From Acidimicrobiaceae bacterium (GTDB lineage: Bacteria > Actinomycetota > Acidimicrobiia > Acidimicrobiales > RAAP-2), in contig PMFY01000065.1 of NCBI GenBank assembly GCA_003157945.1, positions 1 through 5,667 of the forward strand: a DNA stretch of 5,667 bases, in the 5' to 3' direction. Made by a program: the position numbers and the translations under genes. Below the pieces are notes generated by a model that was given only the letters and a program-made list of their open reading frames with translations, was not told where the DNA came from and searched no databases. Position 1 is the first letter of the stretch; each line of letters starts with the position of its first letter. Below are positions 1-5,403 of the stretch, piece by piece.

Positions 1-165
1 GACCTCGGTGCGCAGGCACGTCGACAGGAGGACCGCCTCGGACAGGTTCGGCTGGTCACGCAGTCGGCCGAGCGCCTTCGGGGTGTCCGACTCGGTGACC
101 GACACCCGGTCCAGCAGGTCGAGCGGCGCGCGCTTCTGCTCCAGGCCGACGACGATCACCGACAC
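1..165 (-). CDS. hemA: Glutamyl-tRNA reductase, N-terminal fragment (cut by window edge)
   Basis: Only the first 55 codons are present; the gene runs off the left edge. HemA reduces glutamyl-tRNA to glutamate-1-semialdehyde with NADPH, the first committed step of the C5 route to tetrapyrroles, in the cytoplasm. The visible part is the start of the catalytic domain: VSVIVVGLEQKRAPLDLL, then LLSTCLRTEV. Cys50 is the expected catalytic cysteine and has the same number as in E. coli HemA. The residue after it is Leu (codon CTG) where most HemA proteins have Asn (STCNR). The GTG start is chosen because it places the first beta strand correctly and has GAGG 10 nt upstream; no closer ATG exists. It lies downstream of rex in the same direction, as in the Streptomyces rex-hemACD operon, but 222 nt away, so it may have its own promoter. 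Confidence 0.9.
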   Translation of the reverse strand, partial: MSVIVVGLEQKRAPLDLLDRVSVTESDTPKALGRLRDQPNLSEAVLLSTCLRTEV

Positions 166-245
166 GGGACGGCCGCCTCGCTCGTTGCCTGGTCGTCTCG
201 GTGGGTCACGTCACACTGCCTCGGTGTCTGGGCGTCGGCGGCCAC

Positions 246-272
246 GGTGCGGCGCCCGGTTCGGCGCACACC
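246..272 (-). promoter_or_regulatory. Candidate hairpin in the hemA leader
   Basis: GGTGTGCGCC and GGCGCCGCACC (minus strand) can pair around a six-base loop GAACCG, giving nine pairs with one mismatch and one bulged base. It lies about 74 nt upstream of the hemA GTG. If transcription starts just below the TAGGGT at 294-289, the hairpin falls near the 5' end of the leader. In DNA this GC-rich such pairings arise easily by chance, so a role is only suggested. Confidence 0.2.
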
Positions 273-288
273 CGTTCCCCGGTCCACC

Positions 289-294
289 ACCCTA
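289..294 (-). promoter_or_regulatory. Candidate -10 element for hemA (TAGGGT)
   Basis: The minus strand reads TAGGGT, matching the actinobacterial TANNNT -10 pattern. A start 6 to 7 nt downstream would give a hemA leader of roughly 116 nt. No recognisable -35 hexamer sits 16 to 18 nt upstream. It is a single weak match and could be fortuitous. Confidence 0.22.
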
Positions 295-351
295 CCGATC
301 GGGGGCGACCGGCCGGGCGGAGTGCACGCACGGGGGGCCAGCTTCGCGGCT

Positions 352-381
352 CCCGGGGGCGGGCCGCCAGTCGCCTCCGGG
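352..381 (-). terminator. Stem-loop just after rex, possible terminator or attenuator
   Basis: Arms 352-361 (CCCGGGGGCG) and 372-381 (CGCCTCCGGG) pair over ten positions with one mismatch around a ten-base loop. The structure begins 6 nt past the rex stop codon on the transcribed strand. There is no T-tract after it, so it is not a classical intrinsic terminator. Actinobacteria often have GC-rich hairpins without a U-run at gene ends, but how well these terminate varies. It could equally stabilise the rex mRNA 3' end. Confidence 0.3.
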
Positions 382-387
382 GACGGG

Positions 388-1137
388 TCAGCCGTGGCCG
401 CCCGACGACAGACCCACCGACCGGATGATCGGCATCCGCTCGCCGGCCTCGAGGTCCATGCGGCGGGCCTGGTAGAAGCTCATCACCTGGAGCTCCATGC
501 TGAGGTCGACGTAGCGGAGGAAGACGTCGGCGGGCACGTCGAGGACCCGGGGTGCGAAGTTGAGCAGCGACCGGACCCCGGCCTCGATCAGCAGATCGGC
601 CACCCGTTGGGCGACCGGGGCCGGTGTGGTGATCACGCCGATGGCCAGGGGCATCGAGGCGGCGATCGTCGGCAGGTCGTCGGGATGGCGGACCTCGACG
701 CCGTCGATCCGTTCCCCGATGACGGCCGGGTCGGTGTCGACGAGGGCGACGACCTCGAAGTTGCGGGAGGCGAACCCCTGGCTGCGGGCCAGGGCCCGAC
801 CCAGGTTGCCCACGCCGGCGATGGCCACCGTCCAGTCACGGTCGAGGCCCAGCTGGTGGTCGATCTGCTCGACCAGGAAGGCCACGTCGTAGCCGGCGCC
901 GCGGGTCCCGAACGAGCCCAGCAGCGACAGGTCCTTGCGCACCTTGGCCGCATTGACCTGGGCGGCCGCACCCAGCAGCTCCGAGGACACCGTCGACGTG
1001 CCGGACCGCAGCAGCTCCTCGAGGATCCGTTGGTAGACCGGCAACCGGGCCACGGTGGCCTCGGGGATCCGGCGCTCGGCGGTACCGCCCGGGCCCGACG
1101 GCTGGGCTCTGCTCGGACGGGGGGCGTAGGGCGGCAC
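388..1137 (-). CDS. rex: Redox-sensing transcriptional repressor Rex
   Basis: Rex senses the NADH/NAD+ ratio: the protein binds operator DNA when NAD+ dominates and leaves when NADH binds, derepressing respiratory and fermentative genes. The 249-residue protein has a winged-helix N-terminal domain (about 25-88) with IPEATVARLPVYQRIL and LSLLGSFGTRGAGYDV, then a Rossmann fold with GVGNLG at 108-113 and Asp134 ending the second strand (ALVDTDP). The family block NFAPRVLDVP followed by VDLSMELQVMSFYQ (about 193-223) is the C-terminal dimerisation region. The GTG start gives an N-terminal extension before IPEATVARLP like that of Streptomyces Rex, and a TACGAT lies 7 nt upstream with no clear Shine-Dalgarno. 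It follows proC by 52 nt and precedes hemA, as in Streptomyces. The tail after residue 225 is short and not recognised. Confidence 0.95.
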   Translation of the reverse strand: MPPYAPRPSRAQPSGPGGTAERRIPEATVARLPVYQRILEELLRSGTSTVSSELLGAAAQVNAAKVRKDLSLLGSFGTRGAGYDVAFLVEQIDHQLGLDRDWTVAIAGVGNLGRALARSQGFASRNFEVVALVDTDPAVIGERIDGVEVRHPDDLPTIAASMPLAIGVITTPAPVAQRVADLLIEAGVRSLLNFAPRVLDVPADVFLRYVDLSMELQVMSFYQARRMDLEAGERMPIIRSVGLSSGGHG

Positions 1138-1144
1138 GGCCAGG

Positions 1145-1150
1145 ATCGTA
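1145..1150 (-). promoter_or_regulatory. Candidate -10 element for rex (TACGAT), leaderless geometry
   Basis: The minus strand reads TACGAT 7 nt before the rex GTG, so transcription would begin at or within a base of the start codon. There is no clear Shine-Dalgarno, which fits a leaderless mRNA. No -35 hexamer is obvious; the palindrome at 1158-1173 occupies the spacer and -35 zone. Confidence 0.42.
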
Positions 1151-1157
1151 GGGCGAC

Positions 1158-1173
1158 GGACGGGTGCCCGTCC
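1158..1173. promoter_or_regulatory. Perfect 16-bp inverted repeat upstream of rex, possible operator
   Basis: GGACGGGTGCCCGTCC has two perfect 7-bp arms around a 2-bp centre. It lies in the 52-nt proC-rex gap, just upstream of the TACGAT hexamer, where a dimeric repressor would block RNA polymerase. It does not resemble the AT-flanked Rex operator known from Streptomyces (TTGTGAA-N4-TTCACAA). It also starts 16 nt past the proC stop and could fold as a small hairpin (six pairs, four-base loop), so a weak terminator or processing signal is an alternative. Confidence 0.35.
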
Positions 1174-1189
1174 TGTCCGACCCGCCCGC

Positions 1190-1981
1190 CTACCGGCCGA
1201 GCTGGCGCGAGCGCTCGACGGCGGCGGCCACCGCCTCGATGAACGCCGAGCGCACGGCCTTGAACTCGAGGGTGCGGACGGCGGCCGCCGTGGTGCCGCC
1301 GGGCGACGTGACGGCGGCCCGAAGCTCGGCGGGGTCCTGCCCCGTCTCGTCCATCATCCGGGAGGCGCCGAGCAGGGTCCCGACCACCAGGGTGCGGCTG
1401 ACGTCGCGGCTGAGCCCGGCGGTCACCCCGGCCTCGATCATGGCCTCGGCCATGAGGAAGACGTAGGCCGGGCCCGAGCCGGAGATGCCGGTCACGGCGT
1501 CGAGCTGGCGTTCGGGCACCCGCACCACCGTGCCCACCGCCGACAGGATCCCCTCCGCCCAGTCGAGGTCGGCCGCGGTGGCCCCGATCCCGCCCGACAG
1601 GCCCGCCACGCCGGCTCCGACCAGGGACGGGGTGTTGGGCATGGCCCGGACGACCACCGAACCGGGGGGCAGCGCCGCCTCGAGCCGGTCGGACGAGATG
1701 CCGGCCACGATCGACAGCACCCGGCGCGGACCGGTGGCGCCGAGGGTGCGCAGCACGGCCTCGGCCACGTCGGGCTTCACGGCCAGGAGGACGTCGGCGG
1801 CCTCGACCGGCCCGTCGACCACCGTCAGGCCGGGATGGGCCTCGGCCAGCCGGGCCCGTTGGGCCGGGTCGGTCTCGCTGACGGCGAGGTCGCCGAGGGG
1901 GGCCCATCCGGCGGCCACCAGGCCACTGAGCAGGGCGGAGCCCATCTTTCCGCCGCCGACCAGGAGGAGTGTGGGTGCCAT
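1190..1981 (-). CDS. proC: Pyrroline-5-carboxylate reductase
   Basis: ProC catalyses the last step of proline synthesis, reducing pyrroline-5-carboxylate to proline with NAD(P)H in the cytoplasm. The 263-residue product has normal family length. The N-terminal Rossmann domain shows GGGKMG at 9-14, AVKP at 67-70 and MPNTP at 114-118. The C-terminal helical dimerisation domain shows GISGSGPAYV at 165-174. The signature from Pro217 to Glu239 (DPAELRAAVTSPGG, then T, AAAVRTLE) satisfies the PROSITE P5CR pattern when read by eye. The ATG at 1981 places the GGGKMG loop correctly; there is no strong Shine-Dalgarno, but TAGCGT sits 6 nt upstream. It follows the ybjN-like gene by 44 nt and precedes rex. 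Nothing in the sequence is damaged. Confidence 0.96.
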   Translation of the reverse strand: MAPTLLLVGGGKMGSALLSGLVAAGWAPLGDLAVSETDPAQRARLAEAHPGLTVVDGPVEAADVLLAVKPDVAEAVLRTLGATGPRRVLSIVAGISSDRLEAALPPGSVVVRAMPNTPSLVGAGVAGLSGGIGATAADLDWAEGILSAVGTVVRVPERQLDAVTGISGSGPAYVFLMAEAMIEAGVTAGLSRDVSRTLVVGTLLGASRMMDETGQDPAELRAAVTSPGGTTAAAVRTLEFKAVRSAFIEAVAAAVERSRQLGR

Positions 1982-1987
1982 GCCCGA

Positions 1988-1993
1988 ACGCTA
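1988..1993 (-). promoter_or_regulatory. Candidate -10 element for proC (TAGCGT), leaderless geometry
   Basis: The minus strand reads TAGCGT with exactly 6 nt between it and the proC ATG, placing the expected transcription start on the A of ATG. There is no Shine-Dalgarno in this gap. No clear -35 was found at 16 to 18 nt. Confidence 0.42.
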
Positions 1994-2025
1994 CCAGCGG
2001 CCCTGCGGGGCCCCGGTGGGGGGTG

Positions 2026-2532
2026 TCAGCGCTGCGACGGGGGCCGGCGGCGGTAGCGGCCCTCGTAGCCCAGGGCCATGGCCGTCGGGAAGCACTCGTC
2101 GGTGTAGGCCAGCGACGCGCCGATGATCCGGTCGAGCTCGAAGTCGTCGACCCGGGACACCGGCACCCGGCCGACCAGGTAGACGGCGTCCTCGTCACCC
2201 AGGGCGAAGGCCATCCCGAGGAGGTCGGCGTTGCGGGTCAGGAGGTAGCGCCACGTCGCCTCGATGTTGGTCTCCGGAGCCGGCATGAACTGGCACTCGT
2301 GGCGGAGGGTGCGCTGGCGGAGCGTCAGCCAGACGGTGACGAACTCCTTCTCGTCGCCCTTCAGCCGCAGGTACCAGCGCGGTGCCCCGGTGATCGGGTC
2401 GCCCCCCGCCTGGCGGTCCACCGCCACCAGGGCCCCCCCGGTGGCCAGCTCGCGGGCGCTCCAGGAGTCGATGCGGGCGCAGACCGCATCGCGCTCGGCG
2501 GGTCCGAGGATGCCCGCCCAGTCGTCGGTCAC
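2026..2532 (-). CDS. YbjN-family protein of unknown function
   Basis: A 168-residue soluble protein without signal peptide or membrane segment. It resembles the YbjN (PF10722-type) family of alpha/beta proteins, related in fold to type III secretion chaperones, whose biochemical role is unsettled. Visible family-like blocks are WYLRLKGDEKEFVTVWLTLR at about 53-72, the strand FMPAPE at 82-87 and the acidic-hydrophobic C-terminal helix near DELDRIIG-like residues 131-138. I chose the GTG at 2532 because it overlaps the mshA stop as GTGA, typical of coupled genes; a second GTG two codons upstream is also possible. A ybjN-like gene directly after mshA is also found in mycobacteria (Rv0486-Rv0487, from memory), which supports the call and hints at a role tied to mycothiol or stress. 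The C-terminus is a basic RRRPPSQR tail. Confidence 0.8.
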   Translation of the reverse strand: MTDDWAGILGPAERDAVCARIDSWSARELATGGALVAVDRQAGGDPITGAPRWYLRLKGDEKEFVTVWLTLRQRTLRHECQFMPAPETNIEATWRYLLTRNADLLGMAFALGDEDAVYLVGRVPVSRVDDFELDRIIGASLAYTDECFPTAMALGYEGRYRRRPPSQR

Positions 2533-3791
2533 GTGCACTCGACGAGGCGCCCGGCCGTGAGGTCCGCGTAGATGTCCACCAGCAGGTGGGCGGCGCGGGT
2601 CCACGTGTAGCGCCGGGCCCGCAGCACCGAGCCGGTGCTCAGCCGTTCGGCCAGCAGCGGCTCGGCCAGGATCTGGCGCACCCAGGCGGCGTAGGCCTCG
2701 GGGTCGGCGTCCTCCACCAGGTAGCCGGTCCGCCCGTGGTCGACGAGGCTGCGCAGCCCGCCCACGTCGGACGCCACCACCGGGGTGCCGCACGCCGCGG
2801 CCTCCAGGGCCACCAGTCCGAACGACTCCGACCGGCTCGGCACCAGGCACACGTCGGCGGCCCGGTAGTAGGTCGACAGCAGCTCGTGCGGGCGGGGCGG
2901 GACGAACAGGACCTTGTCGGCCAGGCCGAGCGCGTCGACCAGCCCGGTGATGCGCTCCACCTCCTCGTCGCCGTGGGGCCCGCTCGGGCCGCCCACGATG
3001 ACCAGACGGGCGTCGGGCTCGTCCCGCACCACCGAGGCCAGGGTGGCCACGGCCACGGCCACGCCCTTCAGCGGCTGGATCCGCCCCACGAACAGCAGCA
3101 GCGGACCGTCGGCCGGGAGCTCGAGGGCCCGCCGGGCCTGGGCCCGGTCACCCGGTCCGAAGAAGGCGTGGTCGACTCCGGGGGCGACGATCCGGATGCG
3201 CGACGGGTCCGCACCGTAGAGGTCGGAGATCTGGGCCGCCTCGACCGAGCAGGACGCCAGCACCGTGTCCGAGCAGCGGATGATGGCGGCCTCGGCCTCG
3301 GCCCGCAGGTGGGAGGAGTGGGCTTCCACCTCCTCGGGGCTGGCCTCGGCCTTGACGCGGTCCAGCGTGTGGAACGTCGAGACCAGCGGCAGGTTGAGCT
3401 GGTGCTTGATGGTGTGGCCGGCGATCCCGCTGAGCCAGTAGTTGGCGTGCACCGCGTCGAAGGGCAGGTCGTCGTCGGAGGCGAGCGTCCCGGCCGTGGT
3501 CATGGACTTGAGCACCCCGTCGGTGAACTCGTCGACCACGCCCAGGAGGGCTTCCTTGGCGAGGGGTGCCGGCGGCCCGGCGGCCACGTGGTGCACGCGG
3601 AATCCGGGCTCGATGTCGAGGGTCGGGGCCAGGTCGTCCGACCAGGCCCGGGTGTACACGTCGCAGATGACGCCGGCCCGGGCCAGTGCGGAGGAGAGCT
3701 CGCGCACGTAGACGTTCATGCCGCCGCCGTCCCCGGTGCCCGGTTGGGCGAGGGGCGAGGTGTGGAGGGAAAGGACGGCGAGTCGCCTCAT
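2529..3791 (-). CDS. mshA: D-inositol-3-phosphate glycosyltransferase MshA
   Basis: MshA starts mycothiol synthesis by transferring N-acetylglucosamine from UDP-GlcNAc to 1L-myo-inositol-1-phosphate. Mycothiol is the main low-molecular-weight thiol of actinobacteria. The 420-residue protein is a GT4-family GT-B enzyme. The N-terminal domain begins with LSLHTSPLAQPGTGDGGGMN (8-26), the glycine-rich acceptor/donor loop typical of MshA, and has HANYWLSG at 115-122. The C-terminal domain has GRIQPLKG (236-243), with Arg237 and Lys242 expected to contact UDP-GlcNAc phosphates, and the EX7E element ESFGLVALE (322-330). The ATG at 3791 is 29 nt after the xre stop; AGGA is about 11 nt upstream, rather far, and overlaps the TAGGAT hexamer. 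The 3' end overlaps the ybjN-like gene by 4 nt. All expected motifs are intact. Confidence 0.95.
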   Translation of the reverse strand: MRRLAVLSLHTSPLAQPGTGDGGGMNVYVRELSSALARAGVICDVYTRAWSDDLAPTLDIEPGFRVHHVAAGPPAPLAKEALLGVVDEFTDGVLKSMTTAGTLASDDDLPFDAVHANYWLSGIAGHTIKHQLNLPLVSTFHTLDRVKAEASPEEVEAHSSHLRAEAEAAIIRCSDTVLASCSVEAAQISDLYGADPSRIRIVAPGVDHAFFGPGDRAQARRALELPADGPLLLFVGRIQPLKGVAVAVATLASVVRDEPDARLVIVGGPSGPHGDEEVERITGLVDALGLADKVLFVPPRPHELLSTYYRAADVCLVPSRSESFGLVALEAAACGTPVVASDVGGLRSLVDHGRTGYLVEDADPEAYAAWVRQILAEPLLAERLSTGSVLRARRYTWTRAAHLLVDIYADLTAGRLVECT

Positions 3792-3800
3792 GCCCGGACG

Positions 3801-3806
3801 ATCCTA
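3801..3806 (-). promoter_or_regulatory. Candidate -10 element for mshA (TAGGAT), near-leaderless
   Basis: The minus strand reads TAGGAT, a strong match to TANNNT, with 9 nt to the mshA ATG. Expected transcription would leave a 2 to 3 nt leader. The same bases include AGGA, which at 11 nt could be a poor Shine-Dalgarno on a longer transcript from the xre side. No -35 was recognised. Confidence 0.4.
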
Positions 3807-3820
3807 CCGGGAGGGGCGCG

Positions 3821-4297
3821 TCAGCCGGCAGCCGCGGTGGTGTCGGCGGGCTCGGGGCCGTCGGGGGCCACGTCGGCCGGGGCGGCCTCCGTCCGGGGAG
3901 CGCCGTCGGACTGGTCCTCGTTCTCGTGCCGGAACGACAGGTAGATCCGCATCAGGGCCTGCCGCTGCTCCTCGGTGAGGTGCTGGTCGGCGAAGATGTG
4001 CCGGGACAGGTCCGTGTCGCCGTCGGGGCGCTCGAGGATGCCGGCCTGGACGTAGAGGGTCTCGGCCGAGATCCGCAGTGCCTTGGCGATCTGCTGGAGG
4101 ATCTCGGCGGACGGTCGGCGCAGGCCCCGCTCGATCTGGCTCAGGTAGGGGTTGGAGATGCCGGCGAGCTCCGACAGGCGCCGCAGCGACAGTCGGGCCG
4201 AGCTCCGCTGCTCCCGGATGAACGACCCCAGCTCGTTGAAGCGTTCCGGCAGCTCCTTGACGAACCGGTCGCCGTCGTGGCCGACCGGGTCGGTCAT
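3821..4297 (-). CDS. XRE-family helix-turn-helix transcriptional regulator
   Basis: A 158-residue cytoplasmic DNA-binding protein. A Cro/C1-type HTH spans about 21-82: FIREQRSSARLSLRRLSELA leads into the recognition-helix region GISNPYLSQIERGLRRPS (46-63), then LQQIAKALRISAETLYVQAG. A short conserved-looking helical segment (LTEEQRQALMRIYLSF, 107-122) follows and may serve dimerisation. The last 30 residues are an Ala/Pro/Asp/Gly-rich, probably disordered tail. The SNPYLSQIERG...SADILQQIAKALRISAE-type signature recalls a widespread actinobacterial regulator of unknown targets, including M. tuberculosis Rv0474 from memory. The ATG overlaps the rsiG stop as ATGA, and no Shine-Dalgarno is visible, so translation probably depends on rsiG. 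Its operator and ligand, if any, are not apparent. Confidence 0.9.
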   Translation of the reverse strand: MTDPVGHDGDRFVKELPERFNELGSFIREQRSSARLSLRRLSELAGISNPYLSQIERGLRRPSAEILQQIAKALRISAETLYVQAGILERPDGDTDLSRHIFADQHLTEEQRQALMRIYLSFRHENEDQSDGAPRTEAAPADVAPDGPEPADTTAAAG

Positions 4298-4836
4298 GTC
4301 AGGAGACCGTCCAGCGAGGCGGTCCCGCTCTTGTGCCGCTCGACCAGCTCGGCCTGCAGGGTGTCGATCCGCTCGTGGAGGCCCCGACGTTCGGCGGACA
4401 CACGGTTCTCGAGGTCACGCAGCCGGCCGGCCAGCTCCGCCAGGGCGGCGTCGTCGAATCCGGCGAGGTTGGCGACGTCGTCGGCGCCCAGGATGGTGTC
4501 GAGCTCCACCGTGAGCTCCGCCATCTCGTCGGTGTCCGGCGAATAGAGGACGGGGTTGCGGCTCGGTCCGGTCGACCGACCGGGACCGGCCAGGATGCCG
4601 GCCAGGTTCTCCACCACGCTCGACAGGTCGGGGGCCGCCGAGCCCTCGGGCCGCTCCATGTAGGCGTGCACGATGTCCAGCCGGCCCTGGATGAGGCGGC
4701 GCAGGTAGGACAGGGATGCCTCGGCTTCCTGGCACTCGGCGCGCATCCGTCGGATGTCGTCGAGCGACAGCCCGGGGACGTCGGCGAGGTAGCCCGGTTC
4801 GAGGAGTCGGGCGAGGTCTTCCTGGGAGCTCGGCAT
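4294..4836 (-). CDS. rsiG: RsiG-type anti-sigma factor homologue with two c-di-GMP-binding motifs
   Basis: A 180-residue soluble, charged, largely helical protein. In Streptomyces, RsiG sequesters the sporulation sigma factor WhiG when loaded with cyclic-di-GMP; the two-helix antiparallel coiled coil binds the nucleotide through E-x3-S-x2-R-x3-Q-x3-D motifs. The first motif is exact here: EASLSYLRRLIQGRLD, with Glu39, Ser43, Arg46, Gln50 and Asp54. The second helix has ENRVSAERRGLHERID: Glu143, Ser147, Arg150, His154 and Asp158, with His (CAC) in place of Gln. The helices are joined by about 90 residues. No WhiG gene is in the window, so the partner is unknown. The ATG shares one base with the sodX stop (TGATG) and the stop overlaps the xre start (ATGA). 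The identification rests on motif spacing rather than overall similarity; the function is inferred. Confidence 0.8.
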   Translation of the reverse strand: MPSSQEDLARLLEPGYLADVPGLSLDDIRRMRAECQEAEASLSYLRRLIQGRLDIVHAYMERPEGSAAPDLSSVVENLAGILAGPGRSTGPSRNPVLYSPDTDEMAELTVELDTILGADDVANLAGFDDAALAELAGRLRDLENRVSAERRGLHERIDTLQAELVERHKSGTASLDGLLT

Positions 4837-5312
4837 CAGGTCCGATGGTACTCCGTGGGCCGGCCCAGAGGGCCAGAGCGGCCGGGCGGCCCGTATCGGT
4901 AGACGGCCCGGCCCGCCACCGAGGCCAGCGGAACGGGCCCGAACGTCCGGCTGTCGGTGCTCCGGTCCGGCGCATCCCCCCGCACCTCGACCGTGCCCCG
5001 GGACCGGTCCACCCCGGCGACCCGCTTCACCAGCAGGCGCCCGGGAGACCGGGGGTCGGGTACGGCGACGACGTCACCGGGTGCCGGGGCCCCGGGCCAC
5101 GGCGGCGCGACCACGAGCAGGCGGTCGCCCTCGAGGAGGGCGGGGGCCATCGAGTCACCCGTCACCTCCACCCGGCGGACGCAGCGGGCCAGCACCAGCG
5201 CGGCCAGCGTCGCCACCACGGCCGCGACCCCTCCCCTCCGGCCCCACGACCTCGTCCGGCACCCCGGATGGGTGGCGCCCGAGGTGGGTAAGGTGGCGCC
5301 GTCGGGGTCCAT
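4836..5312 (-). CDS. sodX: Nickel superoxide dismutase maturation protease SodX (S26 signal-peptidase-like)
   Basis: SodX removes the N-terminal propeptide of Ni-SOD so that the mature His1 can bind nickel. The 158-residue protein has one membrane segment (GGVAAVVATLAALVLA, 27-42), preceded by an Arg-rich stretch. A signal-peptidase fold follows: box B GDSMAPALLEGD (52-63) with catalytic Ser54, box D LVKRVAG (94-100) with catalytic Lys96, and the late block GDAPDRSTDSRTFGPV (112-127). The ATG at 5312 is preferred: the longer frame to 5480 would run through the whole intergenic region into sodN, and its upstream residues are unlike a protein. The upstream Shine-Dalgarno is poor (GGGGG directly before ATG); an in-frame GTG five codons upstream is possible. 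It is divergent from sodN, whereas Streptomyces has the pair in tandem. An ordinary type I signal peptidase is less likely given the short length and the sodN neighbour. Confidence 0.92.
   Translation of the reverse strand: MDPDGATLPTSGATHPGCRTRSWGRRGGVAAVVATLAALVLARCVRRVEVTGDSMAPALLEGDRLLVVAPPWPGAPAPGDVVAVPDPRSPGRLLVKRVAGVDRSRGTVEVRGDAPDRSTDSRTFGPVPLASVAGRAVYRYGPPGRSGPLGRPTEYHRT
4845..4850 (-). promoter_or_regulatory. Candidate internal -10 element for rsiG (TACCAT)
   Basis: The minus strand reads TACCAT with 8 nt to the rsiG ATG, inside the last codons of sodX. It would give a leader of only 1 to 2 nt and let rsiG-xre be expressed apart from sodX. The bases are also constrained by sodX coding, so this may be coincidence. 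Confidence 0.3.
5289..5294 (+). promoter_or_regulatory. Candidate -10 element toward sodN (TAAGGT)
   Basis: TAAGGT matches TANNNT and lies inside the start of sodX. The 140 nt between the sodX and sodN starts contain no TA dinucleotide at all, so no canonical -10 can exist there on either strand, and this is the nearest one pointing at sodN. A start near 5301 would give a leader of about 150 nt overlapping the sodX 5' end. No -35 was seen. Confidence 0.22.
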
Positions 5313-5403
5313 GCCCCCACTCTGCACCAGACGGGCCCGGCGGGAGCCGTGCCCGGGCCGGGCGGGCCCACGGGTCGGCCCGGCACCAGGAATCCACCCC
5401 CAT

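Larger units (their letters stand above)
166..387. other. rex-hemA intergenic region, no gene seen
   Basis: This 222-nt stretch holds no convincing reading frame on either strand; the long frames crossing it are antisense or shifted products of high GC. On the minus strand it carries, in transcription order, a GC-rich stem-loop just after the rex stop, a TANNNT hexamer and a second hairpin, and ends at the hemA start. No match to the Rex operator pattern (TTGTGAA-N4-TTCACAA) was found by eye. It looks like a leader that could uncouple hemA from rex, but no known riboswitch or RNA family was recognised. Confidence 0.6.

Noticed and set aside
205..214. GTCACGTCAC upstream of hemA as a Rex operator.
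   Set aside because: It is a direct repeat of GTCAC, not the inverted TGTGA...TCACA arrangement a Rex dimer requires.
247..1242. A 331-codon plus-strand frame across the rex region.
   Set aside because: It is antisense to rex and has no recognisable domain; the Rex frame is clearly real.
2006..2015. CGGGGCCCCG palindrome between the ybjN-like gene and proC as a terminator.
   Set aside because: It has no room for a loop and no T-run, and such GC palindromes are common at this base composition.
633..2198. A 521-codon minus-strand frame spanning parts of rex, proC and the ybjN-like gene.
   Set aside because: It is a shifted frame through three recognisable genes and its product is Arg/Pro/Gly-rich with no domains.
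2586..3944. A 452-codon open frame on the plus strand opposite mshA.
   Set aside because: It is antisense to a complete, motif-intact mshA, and its product is low-complexity Gly/Arg/His/Val-rich sequence, as expected from reading GC-rich codons backwards.
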